A stretch of DNA of 64,000 bases. Origin: Actinoplanes octamycinicus. GTDB taxonomy: Bacteria; Actinomycetota; Actinomycetes; Mycobacteriales; Micromonosporaceae. The stretch lies in the NCBI RefSeq assembly GCF_014205225.1, contig NZ_JACHNB010000001.1, positions 2,108,001-2,172,000 of the forward strand. Reading direction: 5' to 3'. A program made the position numbers and the translations under genes. This document shows positions 1 through 11,200 of the stretch, one piece after another. How positions within the stretch are numbered: the first letter of the stretch is position 1; each line of letters begins with the position of its first letter. The notes beneath the pieces are model-generated. The model was not told where the DNA came from. It worked only from the letters and a program-made list of their open reading frames with translations, and made no database searches.

Positions 1-1209
1 CTCGGCGGTGAGCAGGTCACCGGCCTGCGCCGGGTCGGTGAGCAGGCTGCCGACCAGTGACTCCGGGGTGACGGCCGGCCAGCAGCGCTCCAGGAACTCG
101 GTGACCTGCGGGATCTTGCTCATCTTGCGCAGCCAGGACTCGCTCGGTGAGTTGCCGGTGCGGTACTCCGACTGGCGTTGCAGCAGCCCGACCACCCGGG
201 CCCGGACCCGCTCACGGCCGGTCGCGTAGGGCAGGCCCTCGCGGCGGGCCTCGTCGACGATCCGGCGCAGCGGCTCGACGTCGATCCGCCAGCGGTAGGA
301 GCCGTCCGACACCATGATCGGCTCGGTCGGCCGGCTGATCCGGCCCCACAGGAGGTCGCTGAGGATCCTGGCCATCCGCGCGTCGTTCTTGACCAGCGCG
401 GCAGCGGGCGAGTCGACCGCCTTGACCGGACTCCGCCGGACCAGATCCTCCAACGTGGACTGCTGGACCTCGACCTCGCCGAGGGTCGGCAGCACCGCGG
501 AGATGTAGGACAGGAACGCCGTGTTCGGCCCGACGATCAGCACCCCGGACCGGCGCAGCCGTTCCCGGTGCAGGTAGAGCAGGAAGGCCGCGCGGTGCAG
601 GCCGACCGCGGTCTTGCCGGTGCCGGGCGCGCCCTGCACGCAGATCGAGTCGGCCAGCTCGGCCCGGACCAGCTCGTCCTGCTCCGGCTGGATGGTGGCG
701 ACGATGTCGCGCATCGGCCCGACGCGCGGCCGCTCGATCTCCGCGGTCAGGATCCGGCTGCTGGTGCCCAGCTCCTCACCCCGATCGAGGTGCTCGTCCT
801 CGAAGCTGGTCAGCTCGCCCTTGACGAACCCGAAGCGGCGCCGGGTGGCGACGCCCTGCGGGTCGCGGACGCTGGCCCGGTAGAACGAGCGGGACAGCGG
901 CGCCCGCCAGTCCAGCACCATCGGCTCGCCGGCGTCGTCGGTGACGTGCCGGCGGCCCACGTGGTAGGCGCTCTCCTCGATGTCGAGGCGACCGAAGAAG
1001 AGCGGGGTGTCCGGGTCGTCGGCGAGCTCCTTGACCCGGCGGGCCATGTGCCGGCCCAGTTGCTCGGCGGTGTAGGCGTCGCCGGCCACCTTGTCGCCGG
1101 TGGAGAAGAGGGCCTCGGCGCGGCCGCGCATCCGGCGCAGCGCCGCCCGGGACTCGGTGAGATGGGTGCGTTCGGCGGTGAGTTCGGTGTCGAGGTCGGA
1201 AGCGGGCAC
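1..1209 (-). CDS. HelD/HelR-type RNA polymerase-associated motor ATPase, 3' part missing
   Basis: The first ~403 residues of a UvrD/Rep-like superfamily 1 ATPase are present; the rest lies beyond the left edge. The GTG at 1209 opens a reading frame beginning VPASDLDTELTAER, a charged N-terminal segment that could form the coiled coil typical of HelD. It continues with FFGRLD, YHVGRRHV and VLDWRAPLSRSFYRA, typical of the HelD N-domain, and a Walker A motif GAPGTGKTAVGLHR near residues 190-205. Family knowledge: HelD and HelR bind RNA polymerase, remove it from stalled or rifampicin-bound complexes and recycle it using ATP. The rifampicin link is known for some actinobacterial members only. It is divergent from the regulator at 1561. 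The C-terminal helicase motifs cannot be checked here. Confidence 0.8.
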   Translation of the reverse strand, partial: MPASDLDTELTAERTHLTESRAALRRMRGRAEALFSTGDKVAGDAYTAEQLGRHMARRVKELADDPDTPLFFGRLDIEESAYHVGRRHVTDDAGEPMVLDWRAPLSRSFYRASVRDPQGVATRRRFGFVKGELTSFEDEHLDRGEELGTSSRILTAEIERPRVGPMRDIVATIQPEQDELVRAELADSICVQGAPGTGKTAVGLHRAAFLLYLHRERLRRSGVLIVGPNTAFLSYISAVLPTLGEVEVQQSTLEDLVRRSPVKAVDSPAAALVKNDARMARILSDLLWGRISRPTEPIMVSDGSYRWRIDVEPLRRIVDEARREGLPYATGRERVRARVVGLLQRQSEYRTGNSPSESWLRKMSKIPQVTEFLERCWPAVTPESLVGSLLTDPAQAGDLLTAE

Positions 1210-1333
1210 GGGGCATCCTCGGCAGGCTTGAGATCCGGCTGCGCTCGCGTGTCCGGACAGCGGGTCGGCCGCTGCCGGCGCGGGGGGACGTCCGCTGCGG
1301 TGCATGCTCACCACGGCCGTCAAGCGGCCCTAA

Positions 1334-1361
1334 ACGCTACGCCGCCGGCGTCGGCTGTCCA
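1334..1361 (-). promoter_or_regulatory. Candidate promoter for the HelD-like gene
   Basis: On the minus strand TGGACA (complement of 1356-1361) is followed after 16 bp by TAGCGT (complement of 1334-1339), a fair match to a housekeeping actinobacterial promoter. It lies 125 bp upstream of the GTG start. No rifampicin-associated palindromic element was recognised nearby. This is a motif match only. Confidence 0.3.
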
Positions 1362-1378
1362 CCGATTTTTCGCCGGGC

Positions 1379-1556
1379 TCCGGTCCGATTCCTTGCCGGG
1401 TCCCCGGTCCGCTTCTCGGTGACGCTCGGTCCGTTTCGCGGTGGCGGCCGGTCCCGTTCGTGGTGGCGCCCGGGTCCGTTTCGCGGTGGCGCCCGGGTCC
1501 GTTTCCCGGTGCCGCCCGGTCCGTTTCTCGGTGGTCGCCGGTCCGGCCGAGAATGG
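1379..1556. repeat. Degenerate ~23-bp tandem repeat in the divergent intergenic region
   Basis: The core GTCCGTTTCGCGGTGG recurs about every 23 bp, best conserved at 1470-1545 and decaying toward 1379. The array fills most of the 351-bp gap between the HelD-like gene and the ArsR-like regulator and ends directly before the regulator start. No credible gene lies inside it. If the regulator's promoter is here, the repeats overlap it. Confidence 0.75.
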
Positions 1557-1560
1557 GGGC

Positions 1561-2130
1561 ATGGCGGAGCAGGAGAACGTGCGGGTCACCGATGCGCGTG
1601 CGTTGCGGGCGCTGGCGCACCCGGCGCGGATCGAGATCGTGGAGCATCTCAACGTCACCGGGTCGACGGTGACCGCGACCGAGGTCGCCGGGCTGGTCGG
1701 GCTCTCGCCCAGCGCGACCAGCTACCACCTGCGCGAGCTGGCCCGGTACGGACTGGTCGAGCAGGCGCCGAGCCAGGGGGACGGGCGGGAGCGGCGGTGG
1801 CGGAGCACCGGCGGCAGTCTGTGGATCGAGAGCGCCCCCGATCAGCCGGAGGCGGTCGCCGCCGAGCGTGCGCTGGTCGACCTCTACGTGAACCGGGACC
1901 AGGAACGCCTGCACGGCTGGCTGGACCGGCAGCACGACGAGCCGGCCGAGTGGCGCGAGTCCAGCGCCCTGATGGGTCAGCAGCTCCTGGTCACCGCCGC
2001 CGAGCTGGCGAAACTCAACGAGCAGGTACGGGAGCTGATGGAGCCCTACCGGGTGCGCGAGCGGCAGGCGAGCCCGCCGGAGAGCGCCCGCCGGGTGGTC
2101 GTCCAGTACACCGCGTTCCCGATCGCATAG
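1561..2130 (+). CDS. ArsR-like winged-helix transcriptional regulator
   Basis: A 189-residue protein. The N-terminal half (about residues 8-75) is a winged helix of the ArsR/HTH_20 type: RALAHPARIEIVEHL, then VAGLVGLSPSATSYHLREL as the recognition helix, and RWRSTGG in the wing. The C-terminal half is a helical region of unknown ligand specificity. No ArsR-type metal-binding cysteine pair is present, so a metal sensor is unlikely. It lies 46 bp before the MFS exporter on the same strand, and an 18-bp-arm inverted repeat sits between them. The simplest reading is a local repressor of the exporter. The ATG at 1561 is chosen because the family alignment starts at once after it. Confidence 0.85.
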   Translation: MAEQENVRVTDARALRALAHPARIEIVEHLNVTGSTVTATEVAGLVGLSPSATSYHLRELARYGLVEQAPSQGDGRERRWRSTGGSLWIESAPDQPEAVAAERALVDLYVNRDQERLHGWLDRQHDEPAEWRESSALMGQQLLVTAAELAKLNEQVRELMEPYRVRERQASPPESARRVVVQYTAFPIA

Positions 2131-2145
2131 TTCGAACGCCTTGCG

Positions 2146-2176
2146 CGAGGCGGATGTGAAGGATTACTTTCGAAGT

Positions 2177-2197
<21 letters not shown>
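2146..2197. promoter_or_regulatory. Inverted repeat over the MFS exporter start, candidate operator
   Basis: The left arm CGAGGCGGATGTGAAGGA (2146-2163) and right arm TCCTTCACATCTGCCTCG (2180-2197) are complementary in 17 of 18 positions, with a 16-nt spacer holding the ATG at 2177. Protein binding would cover the ribosome binding site and start codon. In RNA the same repeat would form a hairpin hiding GAAGGA and the start. Either is consistent with control of the exporter by the adjacent ArsR-like regulator. Confidence 0.65.
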
Positions 2198-4248
<2,051 letters not shown>

Positions 4249-4329
4249 TCTTTTCTGAGCCGACCGCTTACGCTCCTCGGACTCTCTCCGGCCGCCGCCC
4301 GTGCGGCCCCAAGTCCGAAGACGGTGACC

Positions 4330-5889
4330 ATGCGTTTGCGCGCTCTGCTCCGCCGCCTCGTCCTGCCCCCGGTAGCCGCCGGCCTCGTCGTGTCCGGCCT
4401 GGCGCTGCCCGCGCGGGCCGAGGCACTGTTCGACTTCCCGGTCGTGATGCTGAACCTCACCGACTCGGTGACGGTGATCGACGGGCAGGCGAAGACGGTC
4501 AAGTTCGACGTCTTCAACGCCGGTGGCGCGGACGCGGAGAACGTCGTGGTCGGCTTCGCCGACGGCCCCGGCGCGGTGCCGGCCGACCTCGGCTTCGTGC
4601 CGCCGGCCGGCTGCTCGGCCACCGCGTGCAAGCTGGACCGGCTGGCGGCCGGCGAGCGGCGCAACTACAGCTTCACGGTGCAGCCGGACGTCGCCTCGAA
4701 GACCAATCTGACCTCGCACTTCGACGTGACCGCCACGGTCGGCGGCGAGGAGCACGACAAGGTGCAGCTGGCCGTGGTGCGGACCACCAAGCCGGGCGTC
4801 GACCTCGAGGTCGCCGACATCAAGGACATGAAGCTGGACCGCGGCCAGTCCGCGGACCTGCCGGTGTCGGTGAAGAACACCGGCAGCGCCGGGTCCGGGC
4901 CGCTCGGCTTGGTGATCGCCGGCCAGCCCGGGATCCAGCCGGTCCTCGACTACCGCAACTGCGACAGCGACGAGGAGTTCGGCGGCATCGTCTGCGTCAT
5001 CGACGAGCCGCTGGCCCCCGGTGAGTCGGCCACCCTGTCGCCGGCCACCGGCGCGAAGATCAAGGTGGGCGCCGACACGCCCGGTCCGGCCGACTACGCC
5101 GCCGACGTGATCGTGGTCGGGCTGACCGAGAAGTACGCGGCCGCCTTCGCCAAGCGCAACGCCGCCAAGCAGGGCGACGAGCTCAAGCTGCAGAAGGCCC
5201 GGTCGGCCGCGAGCCTGCGGGCCACCGCCGAGGCTGACGACGAGGACCTGGGCGAGGGCGTCGAGGACGACCTCAACCCGGCCGACAACGTGACGTCGTT
5301 CCTGGTCAAGGTGGGGCGCTCGGAGGCGGACAGCCAGGCGATCGGCGCTGTCTTCCACGGCACCGCCGGTGACGAGGTCACCGTCAAGGTCGGCGCGCAG
5401 AACCTCGGCCCGACCCCGACCCTGCCGCTGAGCACCAAGTGGGTCGGCTACGTGCACGTCAAGGTGCCGACCAACATCAAGCTGACCGAGGTCGACAAGA
5501 TGTGCCTGCCGGGCACCTCGCCGTCGAAGATCGACCTGGGCGACGACGTGGAGAGCGACCCGCAGGACGCGCTGGACAGCCGGGACTGGGTCTGCCTGCT
5601 GTTCGACCAGATGCCGTCCGGTGCGAAGAGCGTGTTCTCGTTCCAGGCGATGATCCAGGAGGGTTCGCACGAGGCCGGGTTCGTCCAGGTGGACGGCGGT
5701 CCGCAGGACTCGAACTCGGCGAACGACCGGGCCGCGCTGTCCGTCGACGGCGGCGGCGAGGGTGCCGGGCTGCCGGTCACCGGGCCGTCGGCGGTGTCGC
5801 TGGCCGGGGCTGGGGCGGTGCTGCTCGCGGTGGGTCTGATCGCTTTCCGGTTCGCCCGTCGCCGCCGGATCGTCACCGTCGTCGAGTAA
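4330..5889 (+). CDS. Secreted cell-wall-anchored protein with LPVTG sorting signal
   Basis: A 519-residue surface protein. The signal peptide (LRALLRRLVLPPVAAGL..., likely cleaved after ALPARA) is followed by repeated beta-sandwich-like segments (VKFDVFNAGGADAENVVVGF, LPVSVKNTGSAG, GAQNLGP) resembling CARDB/DUF11 domains. The C-terminus has LPVTG at about residues 481-485, a hydrophobic stretch and an RFARRRR tail, the layout of a sortase substrate. Cysteine pairs in the sandwich segments could form disulfides. No sortase gene lies nearby. The ATG at 4330 is preferred because GAAG stands about 10 nt upstream; GTG at 4324 is the alternative. A strong terminator follows. Confidence 0.8.
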   Translation: MRLRALLRRLVLPPVAAGLVVSGLALPARAEALFDFPVVMLNLTDSVTVIDGQAKTVKFDVFNAGGADAENVVVGFADGPGAVPADLGFVPPAGCSATACKLDRLAAGERRNYSFTVQPDVASKTNLTSHFDVTATVGGEEHDKVQLAVVRTTKPGVDLEVADIKDMKLDRGQSADLPVSVKNTGSAGSGPLGLVIAGQPGIQPVLDYRNCDSDEEFGGIVCVIDEPLAPGESATLSPATGAKIKVGADTPGPADYAADVIVVGLTEKYAAAFAKRNAAKQGDELKLQKARSAASLRATAEADDEDLGEGVEDDLNPADNVTSFLVKVGRSEADSQAIGAVFHGTAGDEVTVKVGAQNLGPTPTLPLSTKWVGYVHVKVPTNIKLTEVDKMCLPGTSPSKIDLGDDVESDPQDALDSRDWVCLLFDQMPSGAKSVFSFQAMIQEGSHEAGFVQVDGGPQDSNSANDRAALSVDGGGEGAGLPVTGPSAVSLAGAGAVLLAVGLIAFRFARRRRIVTVVE

Positions 5890-5900
5890 CTCGTCATGGC

Positions 5901-5941
5901 GCGGGGGCCGGGTGCGATGCACCCGGCCCCCGCTGCGTTTT
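5901..5941 (+). terminator. Strong rho-independent terminator after the LPVTG protein gene
   Basis: GCGGGGGCCGGGTGC (5901-5915) and GCACCCGGCCCCCGC (5919-5933) form a perfect 15-bp stem with a 3-nt spacer, followed by TGCGTTTT. The reductase on the other strand converges here and could share it. Confidence 0.85.
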
Positions 5942-5972
5942 CGGCGTCTTGACCGGTCTCCGCCCGTGCCGG

Positions 5973-6929
5973 TCAGGGGTTGAGGATGGCGTCCAGGGCG
6001 GCCACGTCGGCGGCGGTCAGGTCCCAGCTCGCGGCGGCGGCGTTGGCCTGGACCTGCTCCGGGGTGGTGGCGCCGGCGATCACGCTGGTCACCGCGGGGC
6101 GGGCGGCCAGGCCGGCGATCGCCACCTCGAGCAGGCTGTGCCCGCGCTCGGCGCCGAAGGCGGTCAGCGCCTCGATGGTGTCCCAGTCGGCGGAGGCCAG
6201 CCACGGGGCGTACCGGTCCTGGGACAGGCGGGTGCCGGCGGCCGGGCTCTCGCCGCGCCGGTACTTGCCGGAGAGCAGGCCCGAGTCGAGCGGGAAGAAC
6301 GGCAGCAGGCCCAACCCGAACCGCTCGCAGGCCGGCACCACCTCGATCTCGACATCCCGGTGCAGCAGGCTGTACCGGTTCTGCGCGCTGATGAACGGGG
6401 TCAGGTCGGCGGCGCGGGCGGTCCAGTCGGCGTCCGCGATCTGCCAGCCGGCGAAGTTCGAATTGCCCAGGTAGCGCACCTTGCCGGAGCGGACCAGGTC
6501 GTCCAGCGCGGCCAGGGTCTCCTCGATCGGGGTCGCCGGGTCCGGCTCGTGCAGCTGGTAGAGGTCGATGTAGTCGGTCTCCAGCCGGCGCAGCGACGCC
6601 TCGACGGCGCGGATGACGTAGCGCCGGGAGCCGCGGGCGCCGAAGTCCCGCCCGTTCATCCCCTCCATGTTCATGCCGAACTTGGTGGCCAGCACGACCT
6701 CGTCGCGGCGGCCCTTGAGCGCCGCGCCGAGCAGTTGCTCCGAGCTACCGTGCGGGGTGCCGTAGATGTCCGCGGTGTCGAACAGCGTGATGCCGGCGTC
6801 GATCGCCGCGTCGACGACCTCGCGGGTGCCGTCCGCGTCGAGCTTGCGGCCGAAGTTGTTGCAGCCGATGCCGACCACGGACACGACGAGGCCCGATTCG
6901 CCGAGCCGGCGGTAGCTCATCTCACTCAT
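5973..6929 (-). CDS. Aldo/keto reductase
   Basis: A 318-residue NADPH-dependent aldo/keto reductase. The catalytic tetrad is visible: Asp and Tyr in LFDTADIYG, Lys in LATKFGMNMEG and His in LYQLHEPDP. The cofactor-binding end has SVIAGATTPEQVQANAAA. This is the subfamily of voltage-channel-beta-like bacterial reductases; the substrate is unknown. The ATG at 6929 is preferred over an upstream in-frame codon because AAGG stands 8 nt before it. It stands alone, with a 450-bp non-coding region upstream. Confidence 0.88.
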   Translation of the reverse strand: MSEMSYRRLGESGLVVSVVGIGCNNFGRKLDADGTREVVDAAIDAGITLFDTADIYGTPHGSSEQLLGAALKGRRDEVVLATKFGMNMEGMNGRDFGARGSRRYVIRAVEASLRRLETDYIDLYQLHEPDPATPIEETLAALDDLVRSGKVRYLGNSNFAGWQIADADWTARAADLTPFISAQNRYSLLHRDVEIEVVPACERFGLGLLPFFPLDSGLLSGKYRRGESPAAGTRLSQDRYAPWLASADWDTIEALTAFGAERGHSLLEVAIAGLAARPAVTSVIAGATTPEQVQANAAAASWDLTAADVAALDAILNP

Positions 6930-7075
6930 GAACCGAACCTTAGTTCGCACCCGATCCGTAACCCGGAAAGACCTGCATATCGGTTAACTTCTATTGACAC
7001 TGCTTGTTACTCCTCGCATGCTGATGAGCACTCTCGGGAAGGCGAAATCGGCCTTTGTCCGGTAGTGTCCAAGCC

Positions 7076-7124
7076 GCCGCGTCCATCGTGGACTCGCCCA
7101 CGATCGGTTCACGATGGACGCGGC
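7076..7124. other. 15-bp inverted repeat with an alternative pairing
   Basis: GCCGCGTCCATCGTG (7076-7090) pairs with CACGATGGACGCGGC (7110-7124) across a 19-nt loop. The loop holds CCACGAT (7098-7104), which can instead pair with ATCGTGG (7085-7091). The two folds exclude each other. No gene overlaps it. Confidence 0.6.
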
Positions 7125-7189
7125 CCAAACCCTTGCCGCGTCCCAGATCCCGCACCGTCGCCCGTTTCGGTTCCCGCGTGCTGACTGTG

Positions 7190-7312
7190 CCGCGTCCGCT
7201 CGCTCCGCACCCGCACCCACCTCGCCCCTTCGCGCCCGGGGAGCGAGTGCCGCGTCCGTGCTTGCTCCGCACCCGCATCCGCCCCGCCCCTTCGCGCCCG
7301 GGAGCGAGTGCC
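7190..7312. repeat. Two ~60-bp direct repeats
   Basis: Two adjacent copies start with GCCGCGTCCG (about 7190 and 7250), share GCTCCGCACCCGCA and CGCCCCTTCGCGCCCGGG, and end in GAGCGAGT. They are similar but not identical and are non-coding. They lie just beyond the 3' end of the SWIM-protein gene. Confidence 0.6.
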
Positions 7313-7382
7313 CGGGCGCCTCTAGCTTCGGGTTGACGGCGGGTGGTGTGTGAGTGGCCGGGCGTGCGTGGTGCCTCGGTGG

Positions 7383-8213
7383 TCACTCCTCCGGTGCGGC
7401 TCCCAGGTCTCGGTAGACCGGGCGGAGCAGGTCGATCAGCGGGATGTGGCGGACCTTGATCGGGGGTGGGTCCAGGGCTCGGAGCAGCAGCTCGGGAGGG
7501 GTGCTGCCGCGGGCGGGGCGCTCTCGCAGGCGGCCGAGGCTGACGGCGGGGGAGTAGAAGTCGGTCAGGCGGTCGGCGAGGGGCTCGTCCGCGACGGCCA
7601 GCGGGTCGACCGCCTCGCCCGGGTCGGTGGTGCCGCGCAGCGCGTCGAGCAGGGGCTCACGGGCCCGGCCGCGCCAGGCGAGCACCAGGAACGGGTCGTC
7701 GTCGAAGGCCTCGGCCAGCACGTAGAGCGCGGCGGAGCCGTGCTTGCACGGGACGCCCCAGTCCGGGCAGGAGCAGTCGATGTTCAGCTCGGAGGGGAAG
7801 AGGGGCAGCCCGAGGTCGGTGAACAGGTCGACGATCTCCCGGGGCATCGCGCCGGCGAGCAGGGCAGCGCGGTACAGAGCCTGCGCGCCGAGCGCCTCGA
7901 TGATCTCCGTCCACTGTGCCTCGTCGAACGCGGCGATCCGGATCGTCACCTGGTAGGGCGCGGGACGGGAGCCCTGCACCCGAGCCACCAGCTGCCCGGG
8001 GCTCAGCGCGAAGTCGATCACCTGACCCTTGCGTGCATAGGCCCGGCCGCGCGACAGCCGACCCGGATCGCAGACCTCCTCCAGGACGTCGACGAAGCGC
8101 CGCGACCACCACTGCTCGCCGATTTTGCCCCGCTTTGACCGGACTGCCAGGCCACCGTCCACTTCGATCGGACGGCCCGCCTCGTAGAACTTGCCGGACC
8201 TGTCGAATGGCAT
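7383..8213 (-). CDS. SWIM zinc-finger protein, partner of the SNF2 helicase
   Basis: A 276-residue protein with a SWIM finger near residues 140-165: the CxC pair in NIDCSCPDWG and the CxH pair in PCKHGSAALYVLAEAF. The flanking helices (RAYARKGQVIDF, PAPYQVTIRI) fit the actinobacterial family that accompanies HelZ-like SNF2 helicases, as with Rv2101/Rv2102 in Mycobacterium tuberculosis. SWIM fingers bind DNA or proteins; the exact role of this family is unknown. Its ATG follows the helicase stop after a single base (TGA G ATG), so the two are co-translated in one transcript and probably act together. Confidence 0.85.
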   Translation of the reverse strand: MPFDRSGKFYEAGRPIEVDGGLAVRSKRGKIGEQWWSRRFVDVLEEVCDPGRLSRGRAYARKGQVIDFALSPGQLVARVQGSRPAPYQVTIRIAAFDEAQWTEIIEALGAQALYRAALLAGAMPREIVDLFTDLGLPLFPSELNIDCSCPDWGVPCKHGSAALYVLAEAFDDDPFLVLAWRGRAREPLLDALRGTTDPGEAVDPLAVADEPLADRLTDFYSPAVSLGRLRERPARGSTPPELLLRALDPPPIKVRHIPLIDLLRPVYRDLGAAPEE

Positions 8214-8214
8214 C

Positions 8215-11200
8215 TCAGCCCACCGCCGCCGGGTCGAGCGCGAACAACTCGCGCAGCTGATCGGTGCTCAGATCGGTGATCCACTCCTCGCCGGTGCCGA
8301 CGACCGCGGAGGCCAGCGCCTTTTTCCGCTCGATCATCGCGTCGATTTTCTCCTCCAGCGTGCCGGTGCAGATGAACTTGCGCACCTGCACGTCGCGCGA
8401 CTGTCCGATGCGGAACGCCCGGTCGGTGGCCTGGTCCTCGACGGCCGGGTTCCACCACCGGTCGAAGTGGACGACGTGGTTGGCGGCGGTGAGGTTGAGA
8501 CCGGTGCCGGCCGCTTTCAGCGAGAGCAGGAACAGCATCGGCTCGTCCGCGGTCTGGAACCGATCGACCAGCTCGTCGCGGCGGGACTTGCTCAGACCGC
8601 CGTGCAGCCAGAGCACCGGGCGGTCCAGATGCGCGGCGAGATAGGGCTGGAGCAGCGAGCCCCACTCCGCGTACTGCGTGAAGACCAGCGCCTTGTCGCC
8701 GTCCTCGACGATCTCCTCGGCCAGCTCCTCCAGCCGGGCCAGCTTGCCGGACCGGTCGGGCAGCCGGGAGCCGTCCTTGAGCAGGTGCGCCGGGTGGTTG
8801 CAGACCTGCTTGAGCTTCATCATCGCGGCCAGCACGTTGCCCCGCCGCTGGATGCCCTCGCTGCTCTCGATCTCCGACATCATGTCCTCGACCACGGCCT
8901 GGTAGAGGGTGGCCTGCTCGGGGGTGAGCGTGCACCACACCTTCATCTCGTTCTTCTCCGGGAGGTCCGAGATGATGGTCTTGTCGGTTTTCAGCCGGCG
9001 CAGCACGAACGGGCCGGTCGCCCGTTTCAGTGCGGCGGTCGCATCCGGATCCTGGTTGACCTCGATCGGCTCCTGGAACCGGCGACGGAACCGTTTCGCC
9101 GGACCGAGCAGGCCCGGATTGCAGAAGTCCATGATGGACCACAGCTCGGCCAGATGGTTCTCCACCGGGGTGCCGGTCAGGGCGAGACGGGTCTGCGCCG
9201 GGATGGCCCGGACGGCCTGGGACTGGCGGGTCCCGCTGTTCTTGATCGCCTGGGCCTCGTCGCACGCCACCCGGCTCCAGCCGATCTCGCGCAGGGTCTC
9301 CAGATCGCGTGACGCCGTGCCGTAGGTGGTGAGGACCAGGTCGGCGGCGGCCACCGCGGCCAGGAAGTCCTCGCCGCGCTGCCGGGTGGCACCGTGGTGC
9401 ACGTAGACCCGCAGCGCGGGGGCGAAGCGGGCGGCCTCCTTGCGCCAGTTGGTGATCAGGGACATCGGGCAGATCAGCAGCGTGGGCGCCACCTCGCCTG
9501 GGGCCCGCCCGAGCCGCTCGGTGAGCAGCAGCGAGATGGTCTGCGCGGTTTTGCCCAGGCCCATGTCGTCGGCGAGGATGCCGCCCAGCCCGAGCCGGCT
9601 CAGGAAGTGCAGCCAGGACAGGCCGCGCTCCTGGTACGGCCGCAGCGCGCCCTGGAAGCCGACCGGCGTGGGCATCGGGTCGAGGCGCTCCGAGGCCTGG
9701 CCGGAGAGCAGGTCGCCGAGGGTGCCGTCGGCGTCCACCTCGACCAGCGGCAGGTCCTCCTCACCGCCCTCGACCACCTGCTGCAGCACCTCGGCGGCGG
9801 TGAGCTCGCCCTCGCGGCGCCGGCCGACCGCCTTGAGCGCGGCCTTGAGCTGCCGGTCGTCCAGCTCCACCCACTGACCGCGGACCCGGACCAGCGGCAC
9901 CTTGAGCCGGGCCAGCTCGGCCAGCTCCTCGGCGCTCACCACGCCGTCGCCGATCACCAGGTCGAGCCGGAAGTCGACGATCTCGGTGAGGCCGAAGCCG
10001 GAGTCGGCGGCGGCTCGGGAGGAGCCGCCGGACTTGGACTTGGACCGGGAGCGGGTGGTCAGCTTGAGGCCGACACCCTTGCGGCCGGCCCAGGACGGCA
10101 GCTGCACCCCGAACCCGGCGGCCTGCAGCAGCGGCGCGGCCTGGCGGAGGAAGTCGTAGGCCTCGGCGGTACTCAGCGTCATCGCGGCCGGCTGCTGCTC
10201 GCGCAGCGCCTCGTGCAGCGCCGGGAACAGCCGGACCGCCCGGCCCAGCCCGGCCAGCAGCGCCTCGTCGGGCCGGCGCGGCAGACCGGGGAAGCGCTCG
10301 CCGGCCCAGACCGCCTCGGCCGGCAGGTAGAGGCCGGAGTCCTCGGCGGACTGCAGCGCGAACTCCAGATCCCAGGCGTCCTCACCGGGCTCCGGCTCGA
10401 TCAGCCGAAAGCTGACCCGGATCGGACCGTTCGCCGCCTGGGCGGCTCGCATCCAGTCGTCCAGCGCCTTGCGCAGGTCACGCAGCTCGGCGGCGGGCGC
10501 GTCGGGCAGCGTGGGGTCGTCGGCGGTGAGCGCGCCGACCCAGCGGTCCGGCAGCGGCGCGCGGGGCCCGGCCCGGTGCCCGCCCAGGATCCGCTCCGGC
10601 AGGGTCGAGCGGGCGGCCGCGTCGAGCATCGTCTCCAGCGCGTCCCGCAGGGTGCGCCCGACGTCATGCCCCGCCGAACCCGCCCCCGCAGCGGATCCAC
10701 CTGCTGGCTCGGCTCCCGATCCGGGGGCCGCACCGGAAGGCGTGTCGGACGGGGTGAGGGCGCCTGGACGGGAGGTGGGGCGGGCGGTCGGAGTGGTGAG
10801 GGCGCGGACGACCGGCGGCATGCCGGCGGCGAAGTCACGGTAGGTGGCGAGGTCGGGGCCGGTGAGCACGGAGCGCCACCGGGCGGTGGGCACGCGGTCC
10901 TCCAGCACCAGCTGCGGCAGCATGCGCCCGCGCTGGGCCAGGTCACAGGCCCAGCCGGCGAGCAGGCAGAGATAGCGCAGCGAGGCGCCGGCGACCCACG
11001 GGGCCGCCGGATCGGGCTCGGCGAGCGCGGCGAGCAGAGCCAGCGCGGACTCGCCGGGGACCGTGAGGGTCGGCACGGTCCAGCCGGCGAGGCGCACGCC
11101 GCGGGGTGAGGTCGTCTCGATGCCGGTCTCGGGGGACGGGATCGGGCCACGTGCGGTGCCGGGCAGCTGGATCAGCGACGTGCCGGCGGTCGCCTCGGAG

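Larger units (their letters stand above)
6930..7382. other. Gene-free region with hairpin and direct repeats
   Basis: No convincing gene lies between the reductase start and the SWIM-protein stop. The region has a TTGACA hexamer on the plus strand at 6994-6999 with a weak -10 (CATGCT, 7017-7022), a 15-bp perfect inverted repeat at 7076-7124, and two ~60-bp direct repeats at about 7190-7312. Together these could be a small non-coding transcript; see findings. Confidence 0.5.

Noticed and set aside
1210..1378. Rifampicin-associated element before the HelD-like gene
   Set aside because: No matching palindrome was found in the upstream region.
7076..7124. Insertion-sequence terminal repeats
   Set aside because: The arms are only 19 bp apart and no transposase or target duplication is seen.
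9394..11109. 571-residue open frame opposite the SNF2 helicase
   Set aside because: Antisense frame; helicase motifs on the other strand are unambiguous.
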